Of a DNA stretch of 64,000 bases, positions 51,965-61,770 are shown piece by piece (the stretch's first letter is position 1; every line of letters starts with the position of its first letter). The stretch is from JACKHO01 sp041398745. GTDB taxonomy: Bacteria; Planctomycetota; Planctomycetia; Planctomycetales; Planctomycetaceae. The notes below the pieces were generated by a model. The model worked only from the letters and a program-made list of their open reading frames with translations, searched no databases and was not told where the DNA came from. The position numbers and the translations under genes were made by a program. The DNA is taken from contig JAWKUB010000006.1 of assembly GCA_041398745.1 (NCBI GenBank), positions 62,001 to 126,000 on the forward strand, read 5' to 3'.

Positions 51965-54282
51965 GCAAGCGCGAACAACATCGCGAAACGGTTCGCAATT
52001 CGCTTTCACTCTTCGTCGGTGGTTGCTGGGCGTTTTTCCTTCTCGGTTACTGGCAAGTAGCGACTGCGGAGTTGCCAGCACTTCCACCGCAGTTTGTCGA
52101 ACAGGCATTTGATGATGCCTCAGGCACGCATCGGTACGTGGTCTTTAAGCCTCAAATCACCACCAGTGAGCCGCTGCCTGTCGTTCTCTTCCTGCACGGC
52201 GCTGGCGAAAAGGGATCTGACGGTCGACGACAGTTGTTCGTCGGCATGGGGACTGCGCTCGAACAGTACCCCGACTTTCCGGCCTACGTTGTGTTTCCTC
52301 AGTGCGAGGACCTCAATGGTCGGCACTTGCTGGGCTGGCGTGCAGACCGGGCCGATGCGCAGCGGGCAATTCGTATCCTTGATGAAGCAATAGCCGAATA
52401 TAACATCGATGAAGAACGTCAGGTTCTCTGCGGCTGGTCAATGGGCGGCTACGGTGCCTGGAGTGTTGCTGCCGCTTCACCCGAACGTTGGCTTTCGGTC
52501 ATGGCAATTGCTGGTGGGGGCAACCCCGAGTCTCTTAACGCCTTGGCAAAGGCCCAAACACCTGTCTGGGCAATTCATGGAGAACAGGACGTTCTGGTTC
52601 CCTCCGAAGAGTCAAAACGCATGATGACTGCTTTGACAGAACACGGTGGAATGGGACATCTCACACTTCTGAAAAGTGTTGGACACGACAGTTGGCGTCT
52701 CCCATTGGGCGACCCGGCAGCACTGGCGTGGATGTTGTCCCCGGAAGGGACGCCACCAGAGTTAACCGGCGAGCCACTGCCTCCCCAAAGCTCTCCCAAG
52801 ATCGTTGGGGAATTTCGTCCCGATGTCGTCTTGTCCCAGGCCCTGGCGCTGCGATTGGGCAACGGTGCATTGGCGGAAATTGCTCAGGAAATTCCTGTAG
52901 CTGTTCCACCCGAGTCGCTCAGGGGCGAAATGCCGGACATACGCCGTACCTTTGAGTTTCAGCAGGAGACGTACTTCCTGAACATGGAGAACCTGAAGTA
53001 CCAAACAAAACTGCATCGATGCGAACTGGGAGGCATTTCAGGTGGTCGATTCCGAATTCGCTTCTGGCTCAAGCCGCTGACGGTCTCACTTGGTGGTGCC
53101 TCGCTGAGAACTGAAAAGGCTGCTATTGCTGAGGCAGAAGAGTTTCAAATTGTCATTGGTCATCGTCGACCATTTCCGGTGACGCTCGAAGTCCGGCCAA
53201 TTGTTGTCGATTCGCGCGTGCGGTTCCGGGTTCTTCGACAGGAATTACACATTCCAGATGACAACTGGTTTGTCGAGCCGCCGAGAATCATTCACTCTCA
53301 TTCGGAAGATTTACCGGAAGCGTATGTTCAGACCGGTTTGGTCGGCGGCCTTTATCAACGACGACTTGAACTCGAAACCGAAATACTTAGTGTTGTTCCC
53401 ACGTTGCTCAGCGGAGTAGAGGAGCATTTGCATTCGCTGTCGCAAATGGGGCCGCAAGCCACAATTTGGCCGCTCCCCGTACTTGCACCTGAGACGCGAG
53501 TGCTGCCCGGAAGAATTCGGACCGACAACAAGGGCGTATCGGTCGAATTGTCGCTCGCTGCTCAGTTTCCAGGCGACCTCTCAGAGAATCTGAATCCGGA
53601 ACGGGAACTGCTTGGGCAGCACTACGAAGATATTGCCGAGTCGGATGAACTTTCGATTGCGCTCGACTGGGATATTATTACCGCTCTTTCGCGGCAGTTT
53701 GTTCGATCGGGCACGGCGAGAATCAACGTGCTTGATTTGCCAGAGCCCGCGTTCCACGAACTGGCGAGTCAGCAGGTTGTTGATTCGTTATTCCCTGGAA
53801 GAAGTGCCAGTGACCTGAATGTCGTTCTGCAACTCTCGTCGCCCATGGAACTGCATCCGGTGGAGCAACCTTTGCCAGGCAAAGCTCGAATGTTGAATCT
53901 CACAGCGACGAATGTCGAAATCTGTTATTTTCACACGGGTACTACGGGTTCCGACGAAGAGTTGGAACGCTTCTCGTTTTCTTTGTCACAACCTCTCACC
54001 TGGAATTGGGAGACCGGAGCCAGCGGGCTGACGGGAACCATGTCGTGGGGGGGCGACTTTCATGTCGGCTGTTCACTGAACAATCCCGGAGCACAACTGG
54101 TTGCGAGGCATTTCGCGGCAGGATGGCGTAAATGGACGGCTGCACAGCCGGACACTCCTATCACCATTCCGCCGTTACAAATTGGACGAATTCAAGTGGA
54201 GGCCGACACCTTGGACCTGACCAGCGAGCGCCTCAAGTTGGAATTCAGAACGGCCAACGGTCCGCCGCAGCAGGAGCCATAG
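51961..54282 (+). CDS. Exported alpha/beta-hydrolase fused to a large unknown domain
   Basis: A GTG start at 51961 overlaps the previous stop by four bases; 773 residues. A signal anchor lies at about 14-36. The N-terminal esterase domain (about 45-255) has LFLHGAGEKG for the oxyanion hole, nucleophile S160 in GWSMGG, D210 in HGEQDVLV and H242 in VGHDSW, as in PHB depolymerase-like or feruloyl esterase-like hydrolases. Some 500 residues of beta-rich sequence follow, without any family I know. The esterase probably acts in periplasm or cell wall. It is the last gene of the locus; M20 follows after 95 bp. Confidence 0.82.
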   Translation: MSKREQHRETVRNSLSLFVGGCWAFFLLGYWQVATAELPALPPQFVEQAFDDASGTHRYVVFKPQITTSEPLPVVLFLHGAGEKGSDGRRQLFVGMGTALEQYPDFPAYVVFPQCEDLNGRHLLGWRADRADAQRAIRILDEAIAEYNIDEERQVLCGWSMGGYGAWSVAAASPERWLSVMAIAGGGNPESLNALAKAQTPVWAIHGEQDVLVPSEESKRMMTALTEHGGMGHLTLLKSVGHDSWRLPLGDPAALAWMLSPEGTPPELTGEPLPPQSSPKIVGEFRPDVVLSQALALRLGNGALAEIAQEIPVAVPPESLRGEMPDIRRTFEFQQETYFLNMENLKYQTKLHRCELGGISGGRFRIRFWLKPLTVSLGGASLRTEKAAIAEAEEFQIVIGHRRPFPVTLEVRPIVVDSRVRFRVLRQELHIPDDNWFVEPPRIIHSHSEDLPEAYVQTGLVGGLYQRRLELETEILSVVPTLLSGVEEHLHSLSQMGPQATIWPLPVLAPETRVLPGRIRTDNKGVSVELSLAAQFPGDLSENLNPERELLGQHYEDIAESDELSIALDWDIITALSRQFVRSGTARINVLDLPEPAFHELASQQVVDSLFPGRSASDLNVVLQLSSPMELHPVEQPLPGKARMLNLTATNVEICYFHTGTTGSDEELERFSFSLSQPLTWNWETGASGLTGTMSWGGDFHVGCSLNNPGAQLVARHFAAGWRKWTAAQPDTPITIPPLQIGRIQVEADTLDLTSERLKLEFRTANGPPQQEP

Positions 54283-54377
54283 TGGTCCTCTGCTAATCGA
54301 GATAAGCTGTGTACTGGAACGTGTGGTCCCGTTCGCATTTTTGAAACGGACTCTCGCTGCAAATGGAGTATGTCAGA

Positions 54378-55748
54378 ATGAATGAGCAAGTTACGGCCTA
54401 TCTTGAAGAGCATCACGACCGGTTTCTCGACGAACTGAAAGACCTGTTACGCATTCCCAGCATTAGTGCCGATTCCAAATACGCTGGCGATGTCCGTCGC
54501 GGGGCGGAGTTTGTTCATCGTCAGCTTGAGGCGATGGGCTGCCAGGCCGAGTTGGTTGAAACGGCTGGGCATCCCATTGTGTACGGCGAGTGGCTCAAAG
54601 CTGAGGGAGCGCCTACGGTCCTCATCTACGGCCACTATGACGTGCAGCCGCCCGATCCACTCGACGAATGGATTTCGCCACCATTTGAACCGACGGTTCG
54701 CGACGACCACATTTATGCGCGCGGGGCGACGGACGATAAAGGGCAAATGTTCACGCACGTGAAGTCTGTCGAGGCTTGGCTGAAGACCTTGGGACAGCTT
54801 CCAGTGAACGTGAAGTTCGTCATTGAAGGGGAAGAAGAGGTTGGCGGCGAAAACCTCGACGAGTTTTTGAAGAACAACCAGGATCGCTGCCGCGCCGATG
54901 TGGCTGTGGTGAGCGATACCGCTCAGTATGGTCCTGGAATACCGGCTATTACGTATGGACTGCGTGGGATTGTCGCATGTGAGGTGCATCTTCAGGGGCC
55001 TTCACAAGATTTGCACAGTGGTGTCTTTGGTGGTGCAGTCGCGAATCCAGTCAACGTACTGGCTCGGTTGATTGCCTCATTGCATGACGATGCGGGCCGT
55101 TGCCAAATTCCCGGTTTCTATGACGAAGTCGTGCCACTCACCGACGAGGAGCGTCAAAACTTCGCGGCCCTTCCGTTCGATGAAGCTGAATTCGCGCAGT
55201 CACTCGGAATCTCGGGAACCTTCGGAGAGGCTGGGTTTTCCACATTAGAACGGCGCTGGGGACGCCCGACTTGTGATGTGAACGGAATTTCTGGTGGCTA
55301 TCAGGGAGAAGGTCCCAAGACCATTGTTCCCGCCAAAGCCTCTGCCAAAATCACTTGCCGGCTGGTGCCCAATCAGAACGCCGACACGATTTTGGCCTCA
55401 TTGGAATCTTATCTGCGGGGCCAGTTGCCTCCCGGAATTCAGTTGACGTTCCGCCGGTTTCATGGTTGTCCGGCAGTCGTTTGTGATTTGAACAGTCCCT
55501 TCATGGCGGCGGCTCGCCGTGCTGTGGCCGTTGGGTTCGGCAAAGAACCGGTGCTCATTCGCGAAGGAGGCTCAATACCGGTCGTCGGTTCCTTCAAGGA
55601 GTTTCTGGGAATCGATACACTCCTGCTCGGTTGGGGCCAGAATACCGATAATTTGCATAGCCCCAACGAGAAATTCAGCCTGAGCGCCTTCCGGCAGGGA
55701 ATTCTGGCAAGTGCTGCCCTGTGGCACGAACTTGCCAGCGGTTCCTAG
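54378..55748 (+). CDS. M20 family dipeptidase/deacylase
   Basis: ATG 54378 with GGAG (54366-54369) eight bases before it gives 456 residues. Metal ligands of the M20 co-catalytic centre are H86 and D88 (GHYDVQPP), D119 (GATDDKGQ), E152-E154 (EGEEEVGG) and D180 (VVSDTAQ), with a late His in DNLHSPNEKF. The lid dimerisation domain is at about 190-330. It resembles the cytosolic dipeptidases of the ArgE/DapE/CPG2 family acting on dipeptides. It may belong to the operon end; serS follows after 66 bp. Confidence 0.92.
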   Translation: MNEQVTAYLEEHHDRFLDELKDLLRIPSISADSKYAGDVRRGAEFVHRQLEAMGCQAELVETAGHPIVYGEWLKAEGAPTVLIYGHYDVQPPDPLDEWISPPFEPTVRDDHIYARGATDDKGQMFTHVKSVEAWLKTLGQLPVNVKFVIEGEEEVGGENLDEFLKNNQDRCRADVAVVSDTAQYGPGIPAITYGLRGIVACEVHLQGPSQDLHSGVFGGAVANPVNVLARLIASLHDDAGRCQIPGFYDEVVPLTDEERQNFAALPFDEAEFAQSLGISGTFGEAGFSTLERRWGRPTCDVNGISGGYQGEGPKTIVPAKASAKITCRLVPNQNADTILASLESYLRGQLPPGIQLTFRRFHGCPAVVCDLNSPFMAAARRAVAVGFGKEPVLIREGGSIPVVGSFKEFLGIDTLLLGWGQNTDNLHSPNEKFSLSAFRQGILASAALWHELASGS

Positions 55749-55814
55749 TGTCTGTTGCGGCGAGCCGGACACTCGGCCCACGCGTATAATTCGACAACTG
55801 CATCAACGAAACCA

Positions 55815-57092
55815 ATGCTTGACCTACAGTACATTTGCGATCATCAGGACGAGGTTGAGGCCAATTGCCAGAACCGTGGCGTCAAAGTTGACCTCAACCG
55901 GCTCATCGAACTGGCAAACGAACGACGTTCCCTCATTACCGACGTCGGCGAGTTGCGTCGCGAACAGAACGAAGTCTCTGGTTCCATTCGTAGTGCCTCA
56001 GCAGAAGAGCGTCCGGCAATTGTCGAGCGGGGCAAACAACTCAAGGTCCAGGTTGCCGAACAGGAGGCCCGGCTAAAAGCGGTCGAGGACGAGGTTGCTG
56101 ACCTTCAGGGCCAAGTCCCGAATATGACCCATCCTGAAGCCCCCATTGGCAGTGAGGCCGAGTTCACCATTGTGCGGGAATGGGGAGAAAAGCCGTCCTT
56201 TGAATTCAAACCACTTGACCATGTCGAAATTGCGGCCAAGCTCGACATCATCGATTTTGAGGCTGGTTCCCGCGTGGCGGGGCATGGGTTTTATTACCTG
56301 AAGAATGAAGCAGTTCTGCTGGAACTGGCACTCGTGCAGTACGCGGTGCAGAAAGTCATGTCGCGCGGCTTCACGTTGTTCACTACGCCTGACCTGGCTC
56401 GGGATGAAGTGTTGCAGGGAATTGGATTCCTGCCACGTGGTCCGGAAGCACAAATCTACTCCGTTGAAAACTCCGATTTGTCGTTGGTTGCCACGGCCGA
56501 AATTACCCTCGGCGGCATGTTGAAAGATCAAGTCGTCGATGTAGAAACGCTGCCACTCAAAGTGGCAGGCATTTCGCACTGCTTCCGCACAGAGGCTGGC
56601 GCTCACGGCAAGGCCACGCGAGGAATTTATCGTGTGCATCAATTCACGAAAGTGGAAATGTTCGCGTTCACAGGTCCCAGCTCGGAAGACTCCGAGGCGG
56701 TTCACAAAGAAATCGTTTCGCTGGAAGAAGAAATCTTTCAGGGACTCGGAATTCCGTACCGGGTCATCGACACGCCCACGGGCGATTTGGGTGGTCCAGC
56801 ATACCGGAAATTCGACTTGGAAGCCTGGATGCCAGGACGTGGTGAGAACGGCGAATATGGCGAAGTCACATCGGCTTCTAACTGCACCGACTATCAGGCA
56901 CGTCGCCTGAAAATTCGTTGTCGTTCCAAAGAGTCAAAGGGAACGCAGTTCGTACAAACGCTCAACGGCACGGCCATTTCCGTTGCCCGCGCCATGATTG
57001 CGGTATTGGAAAATAATCAACAGGCCGATGGCAGCGTCGTTGTCCCCGAAGCTCTCCGCCCGTGGGTGGGGAAAGACGTCATTGCTCGATAA
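55815..57092 (+). CDS. serS: Seryl-tRNA synthetase
   Basis: ATG 55815 (MLDLQYICDHQ) gives 425 residues, the usual length. The N-terminal coiled-coil arm (about 30-100) contacts the tRNA long variable arm. Class II motif 2 is CFRTEAGAHGKATRG, and motif 3 is LNGTAISVARAMIAVLE. It charges tRNA-Ser with serine. A strong bidirectional terminator lies 36 bp behind it. Confidence 0.97.
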   Translation: MLDLQYICDHQDEVEANCQNRGVKVDLNRLIELANERRSLITDVGELRREQNEVSGSIRSASAEERPAIVERGKQLKVQVAEQEARLKAVEDEVADLQGQVPNMTHPEAPIGSEAEFTIVREWGEKPSFEFKPLDHVEIAAKLDIIDFEAGSRVAGHGFYYLKNEAVLLELALVQYAVQKVMSRGFTLFTTPDLARDEVLQGIGFLPRGPEAQIYSVENSDLSLVATAEITLGGMLKDQVVDVETLPLKVAGISHCFRTEAGAHGKATRGIYRVHQFTKVEMFAFTGPSSEDSEAVHKEIVSLEEEIFQGLGIPYRVIDTPTGDLGGPAYRKFDLEAWMPGRGENGEYGEVTSASNCTDYQARRLKIRCRSKESKGTQFVQTLNGTAISVARAMIAVLENNQQADGSVVVPEALRPWVGKDVIAR

Positions 57093-57127
57093 TTTCCCGC
57101 TCCGAGGAAACGATAACTCAACAATGC

Positions 57128-57160
57128 AAAACACCCGCGCCTTGCAGGAGCGGGTGTTTT
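57128..57160. terminator. Bidirectional terminator between serS and the surface-protein gene
   Basis: AAAACACCCGC / GCGGGTGTTTT is a perfect 11-bp stem with an 11-base loop, with T runs on both strands. It would end serS transcription (plus) and the minus-strand gene at 57199. Confidence 0.92.
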
Positions 57161-57198
57161 TGTTTGTTGGCTGTCAGGCTTTTCTCAAGCTGTCCAGG

Positions 57199-60100
57199 CT
57201 ATGGGACCTGCGTGCCGTTGACGATGATCGAACCTGTTGTCGAGCCAATGGGCACGACGTCGAAATCGATGAGTAGCGGAACAAAGAAGTTGTTCGTCCC
57301 TTGCACGGTAATGATGTTGTCGATTTGCCCCGAGAGAGCAATGACACCTTCGTTGCGACGGAAAATGATACCCTCCGTCAAACCACCGTTCGACAACATT
57401 TGAATGAGGTTGTTGTTGATAGTGACGGTACTCGGTCCGACGAGACGGTTAAAGATGATACCGTCGCCGTTGATACCGAAGTTCACGAAGTCGACGAGAT
57501 TGTTCTCGATGAAGATGTTGTTGTTGGCGGCGTTAAACGTCAAATTCATTGCCGTTGACACAACTCCCTGGAACTCGAAGCCACTCTGCTGAATGAAATT
57601 CCCCTGGTCGTCAAACCGCACATTGTCGCTGATTTGCAGGTTGGTAGCTGAATTGAAGTTCAAGTCCAGGCCGGTGGCGAAGTCGCCTCGGGCAATGACG
57701 GTGTTTCGTTGGAAGACCACGTCGGCCTCACCATCGATATCCATGAAGAGAGCTGTTGCGGTGTCGGCTGGTGCCGCAATAGTGCCAGTCTGCATGTCGA
57801 TGAGGTTATCGTTAATCGACGCATTGATTGAACCGTCCCATGCAACATGAATTGTGCTCAGGGCCTGGCGGTTCGAGATAATGAAGTTCCCCAGTGTGTC
57901 ATCCTGGAAGGGGTTGGTTGGTCCCATTATCAGGTTCAGGACGACTTGATCGTTAATCGAGTCTCCGCGGGCGGGCACGAAGAATCCGGTGTCACCTGAG
58001 TGAATGTGAATGAGATGTCCATCCACGTTACCTGGAATAATTGCAGCACCACCCGGGTCGGTGAATCGCGAATTCTGAATGGTGAGGTTATACCCCGTTG
58101 CCACAGTGTTGAACTGGTCCTCGGTATCGGTCAGGTCTCCATCGGCGTTGACGTCAAATTCGGCGAACGTCGCTCCCCATTCGAACTGGCTTTCGACGGT
58201 CGTGCTGCCGTTGTTGTCGAATTCGGAATTGAAGACATTTGTGGTCAGAACATCTCGTACGATGACCCCCTGATTTAAGCTGTCCATGACTCGCACCGTT
58301 TCCAGTTCAAACGTAGCGGAGAGATTCTCAAATTCAACCAGCATCAAATCAGCTGCGATTCCGACATTGTTGGCATCAAAATCCACGCCAGCCAAACGAA
58401 CAAGGTTGGTGTTCTGGAATATGGCACCAGTTGAGGTCATACCGCTAATGGTACCGCCGGATCCCTGTGCTGGGCCGTTGATCGGATTGCCGGTAACTTC
58501 AAAACGACCAGTGCTGTCGAGTACCTGGATTCCGAAGGTGCCGTTGGATGCACTAATACTTTCAAACGTGACATCGTGCCGTGTGTTGTTGGTAATTGAA
58601 ATGCCTTGCCCGGTGGTGACGTCAATTGTTCCTGTGTTCACCGTGACATTGTCATTGTCGTCAAATACGACACCTGTAATTCCCGTTGCGTTGAGCACCT
58701 GGATTTCGCCGAAACTCACGACTGCTGGAATTGACGTCGTTGCTGGAAATACGACTGGGTTTCTGTTGGCCGTGACCGATACTGCGGGGCCGGGGCCTAC
58801 TTGATCGTTTACGGTGACTGCTGTGAACGCGACGGCTTGCGTGATGTTGTTGACATCGAGCGCAACGGCTCCCACATTCAACTGGTTGTTAATGGTTGTA
58901 ATACCACGGAAGTTACCGTCACCCGCGAAACGTTGGACTCGAATGCCCACGCCACCGACTCCATTGGCAACGTCGCCTCGGTTACCAACTTGAATTCCAT
59001 TAAACGTCAACCTGAAGTCGTCGTCTCCAATATCTTGCACGAGCAGCGATGTGCCGAACACGTTGTCGACCTGAGTGAATCCGTTCACACGGAATTGGCC
59101 CGTCGTCAAGGCAGGATTAACTACTGCAGGGTTGGTGATGACAATTCCGTCACCGGCACTGCCGTCAACAATCAAATTGCCACCAAATAGCGCGGCACCA
59201 GCCTGCGTGTTGTAGAACACGGCGGGAGAGTTGGGCGTGCCGGGAGGTGGCGACGCAGCAACCACATTGGCGTTAATGTTCACGTTGCCGAGGAATGTTG
59301 CCCGAGTCGCCTGATTGATGGAAGTACTTCCTGGAATTGGTCCTCCTTCGGAGAAGTTGACCATCCGGATACCAATGTCATTTCGGTCATCAATAAGGAT
59401 GTCGCCCTGACTGGTAAAGGTTGCGGTGGGCGATAATGTGTTGAGGTCGATGCCAATACCATTGTTGGAGGTAATTGTCAGGTCGTCCTGGAACACGACG
59501 GCTCCCGAATGGTTGAACACCTGTACGGCAGCTCGCGCGGCAGCAGCTCCGCCCGGGTTTGTTCCGGTGAGCGTGGCTGAGTCGAATGTTACGTTGGCAC
59601 TTGAGGAGAAAGCTGTCGTGCCGCGAACTGCGAGGCCAAGTCCGCCTGTATCGGCAATGGCCATGTCACGGAAGAAGAGAGAACCGGCCGCATCCTCGAC
59701 CAGGACTGAGAACCCGCTCGTGTTTTCGATAAGGTTGGCACCACCAATCAGGCCCGAGTTTGCGGGACGTCCAACGGTAATGGCCGCTGCACCTCCAAGG
59801 ACCTGGAACGCATTGCCATCGGTAATAGTTCCGTTGCCATCGAGGTCGGATATCGACAAACCGTTAATGGCGAATACGCCGCTTGCCCCGTTAAACGAAA
59901 TTCCGTGTGCATCGGTGCCGGTAACATTGTCAATGGTCACCTCGTCGATTCGCCCATTTGTGGAAGCGCCCACGTTCAGTGCGGTACCATTCATGACGTT
60001 GGTAATGCGGAAACCTGAGAAGCGGGAGTCGCTCGCGAATGTGACGGCATTTCCAGTAACGTTTGTAATGAGCGGCACGTCGCCCACCGGATCGTTAGCC

Positions 60101-61398
60101 GTGGGGACGGTGATTTCATCGGTGAGTCCCAGCACAGGCAAGGTGAGTGTTACGCCCTCACCCAGCACCTGCACGTCACTGCGGAGGACGACATTGGGAG
60201 CCAATGCGGGCGGCGGTGTGGTGCCATCAAAGACACTGTCCGAATGCACGAAGACAATGTCAGCAAACGGGAGTTGGTCGATTCCCTCCTGCATGAAGTA
60301 GAAGGGATCGTCAATTGACCCAAGCACTCCTGGCCGTGCCGCCTCACCCGGACGGTTTCGAACGTGATAGACCAGGTATGGCGTTCCATCAGCCTTACGA
60401 GCAAGTTCTCGTGGATTAAGAAAACTGCTGTCGTCGGAGACCACGGTACGATTCCGACGAACCCAATTGGCCATCCGATTGTACTGACTCTGGCCAACTC
60501 GCCTGCGCGGTTGAAGGTCGTTCCAGTAATTGACGTCGGCGGAGAAAATGATGTTTTGGCCGAACACGCCGTCGCCTGTGAAGGTGACTGTCGTGTGCAG
60601 CAAACGCTCGAAGAAGTCGGCGTCGGCTTGAAGCTTATATCCCCAAACCATTTCACTACCAGGTGCCTGATAGTGATACCAGCCAGCAGTCGCTTCTAAG
60701 TTCGCGGCTTGTGCCAATTCGCCCGGTACGGGCACTGTGTAAAGTTGCTCACCACCACGCATAGCGGTTGAGGAGAAGGACCGTCGCTGGAAGGTAATGT
60801 TGAAGTCGGTGAATTCCTCGGACCCCGGCTCCAGAATGGTCGAGGTAATGAACTGTTGGCGACCGAATGGGAGGTAAATGTTTGTGCGAACGTCGAAGAA
60901 TTCCGACAGCCATTCGTTCGCAATGACAAGCTGTTCGAAGTTCGCGCTGCGGGTGGCGTCGTGATCGTAGGCAATCATCAGGCCGCCCACGGCATCGACT
61001 TGATTAAAGTATTGACGCATCCCCAAGCCTGCACTGCCGCCAATATGACCGTTGTTCCCGAGGTTAAACTTCAAATCACCAAACAACATGGTCTGGTCGA
61101 TGAACACATACGGCATGAGGTCCGTATAGGTGACGGAGTCGGAGCGTCCAACAGTTGGTCCCACAACGTGACCTGCTCGACCCACGAGGCCGAATCCCCC
61201 CACACGTTGAGGGTCGCCTTGCGTGTCCGTTAGCGAACCCGAGAGGTCGTTATCAGGATCGTAAAGGAAGAATTCGTTGTCGCCACGTTGCCCGGGACCC
61301 TGAGCGGAGACCGACGGCGCCCACACGGACGCAGCAATCGCCGCGAGAATCGCGAGAAGAGTAAGCCGAGGCATAAACGACCGAAGTAGCGTCGTCAT
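57199..61398 (-). CDS. Surface protein: N-terminal beta-barrel and beta-helix passenger
   Basis: GGAG eight bases before ATG 61398 sets the start (1399 residues). A signal peptide covers 1-32 (cut after SVSA). Residues about 40-340 look like an outer-membrane barrel of the inverse-autotransporter type: GGFGLVGRAGHVVGPTVG, LMPYVFIDQTMLFGD, GGSAGLGMRQYFNQVD, many alternating hydrophobic strands. After a linker (PGVLGSIDDPFYFMQEGID) comes a ~1000-residue right-handed beta-helix with Asn-rich repeats such as GISFNGASGVFAINGL. The passenger would project outside the cell, as for intimin-like proteins. Identity of the barrel is inferred from pattern, not from a domain search. Confidence 0.8.
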   Translation of the reverse strand: MTTLLRSFMPRLTLLAILAAIAASVWAPSVSAQGPGQRGDNEFFLYDPDNDLSGSLTDTQGDPQRVGGFGLVGRAGHVVGPTVGRSDSVTYTDLMPYVFIDQTMLFGDLKFNLGNNGHIGGSAGLGMRQYFNQVDAVGGLMIAYDHDATRSANFEQLVIANEWLSEFFDVRTNIYLPFGRQQFITSTILEPGSEEFTDFNITFQRRSFSSTAMRGGEQLYTVPVPGELAQAANLEATAGWYHYQAPGSEMVWGYKLQADADFFERLLHTTVTFTGDGVFGQNIIFSADVNYWNDLQPRRRVGQSQYNRMANWVRRNRTVVSDDSSFLNPRELARKADGTPYLVYHVRNRPGEAARPGVLGSIDDPFYFMQEGIDQLPFADIVFVHSDSVFDGTTPPPALAPNVVLRSDVQVLGEGVTLTLPVLGLTDEITVPTANDPVGDVPLITNVTGNAVTFASDSRFSGFRITNVMNGTALNVGASTNGRIDEVTIDNVTGTDAHGISFNGASGVFAINGLSISDLDGNGTITDGNAFQVLGGAAAITVGRPANSGLIGGANLIENTSGFSVLVEDAAGSLFFRDMAIADTGGLGLAVRGTTAFSSSANVTFDSATLTGTNPGGAAAARAAVQVFNHSGAVVFQDDLTITSNNGIGIDLNTLSPTATFTSQGDILIDDRNDIGIRMVNFSEGGPIPGSTSINQATRATFLGNVNINANVVAASPPPGTPNSPAVFYNTQAGAALFGGNLIVDGSAGDGIVITNPAVVNPALTTGQFRVNGFTQVDNVFGTSLLVQDIGDDDFRLTFNGIQVGNRGDVANGVGGVGIRVQRFAGDGNFRGITTINNQLNVGAVALDVNNITQAVAFTAVTVNDQVGPGPAVSVTANRNPVVFPATTSIPAVVSFGEIQVLNATGITGVVFDDNDNVTVNTGTIDVTTGQGISITNNTRHDVTFESISASNGTFGIQVLDSTGRFEVTGNPINGPAQGSGGTISGMTSTGAIFQNTNLVRLAGVDFDANNVGIAADLMLVEFENLSATFELETVRVMDSLNQGVIVRDVLTTNVFNSEFDNNGSTTVESQFEWGATFAEFDVNADGDLTDTEDQFNTVATGYNLTIQNSRFTDPGGAAIIPGNVDGHLIHIHSGDTGFFVPARGDSINDQVVLNLIMGPTNPFQDDTLGNFIISNRQALSTIHVAWDGSINASINDNLIDMQTGTIAAPADTATALFMDIDGEADVVFQRNTVIARGDFATGLDLNFNSATNLQISDNVRFDDQGNFIQQSGFEFQGVVSTAMNLTFNAANNNIFIENNLVDFVNFGINGDGIIFNRLVGPSTVTINNNLIQMLSNGGLTEGIIFRRNEGVIALSGQIDNIITVQGTNNFFVPLLIDFDVVPIGSTTGSIIVNGTQVP

Positions 61399-61770
61399 GA
61401 GGACAACTCCGCGAAACACGTTCCGGGGATACTCGCGCGTCTCAAAAGCATCAACACATCCGTTCTGGGAACAGCTGTGCGATGCCGAACGATGAACCGT
61501 TGGTTGGCGATGAGCCGACGTGGGCCAGATTGGTACGTTCGTCATGGGAATTCGAGACAGGGGAACCGGACGATTTATCTAAAGGGGGGAACACAGAGGC
61601 TTCACCAGAACGGCGAACCCACTGCGCGGAGATTGGGTGGAATTTCGGAGTAAATCGATAGTCGTGGTGACCGTAGCGAAAGGCGAACAGGTGGCAAATA
61701 CGACATTCAAACGCAAATCGCGTGAATTCCGCTCAAATCGCCTGCTGCGACGGCGAGAGTCAGGCACTGC
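61399..61770. other. Intergenic region between methyltransferase-like and surface-protein genes
   Basis: These 372 bp lie between two minus-strand genes and would hold the promoter of the surface protein. TAGATAAATC on the minus strand near 61575 is a weak -10-like site. A frame at 61579-61767 has a basic, unlikely product. No terminator with a U tract is seen. Confidence 0.5.

Noticed and set aside
61579..61767. 62-residue minus-strand frame
   Set aside because: Basic product starting RRRSRRFERN, no ribosome site; probably upstream noncoding sequence.
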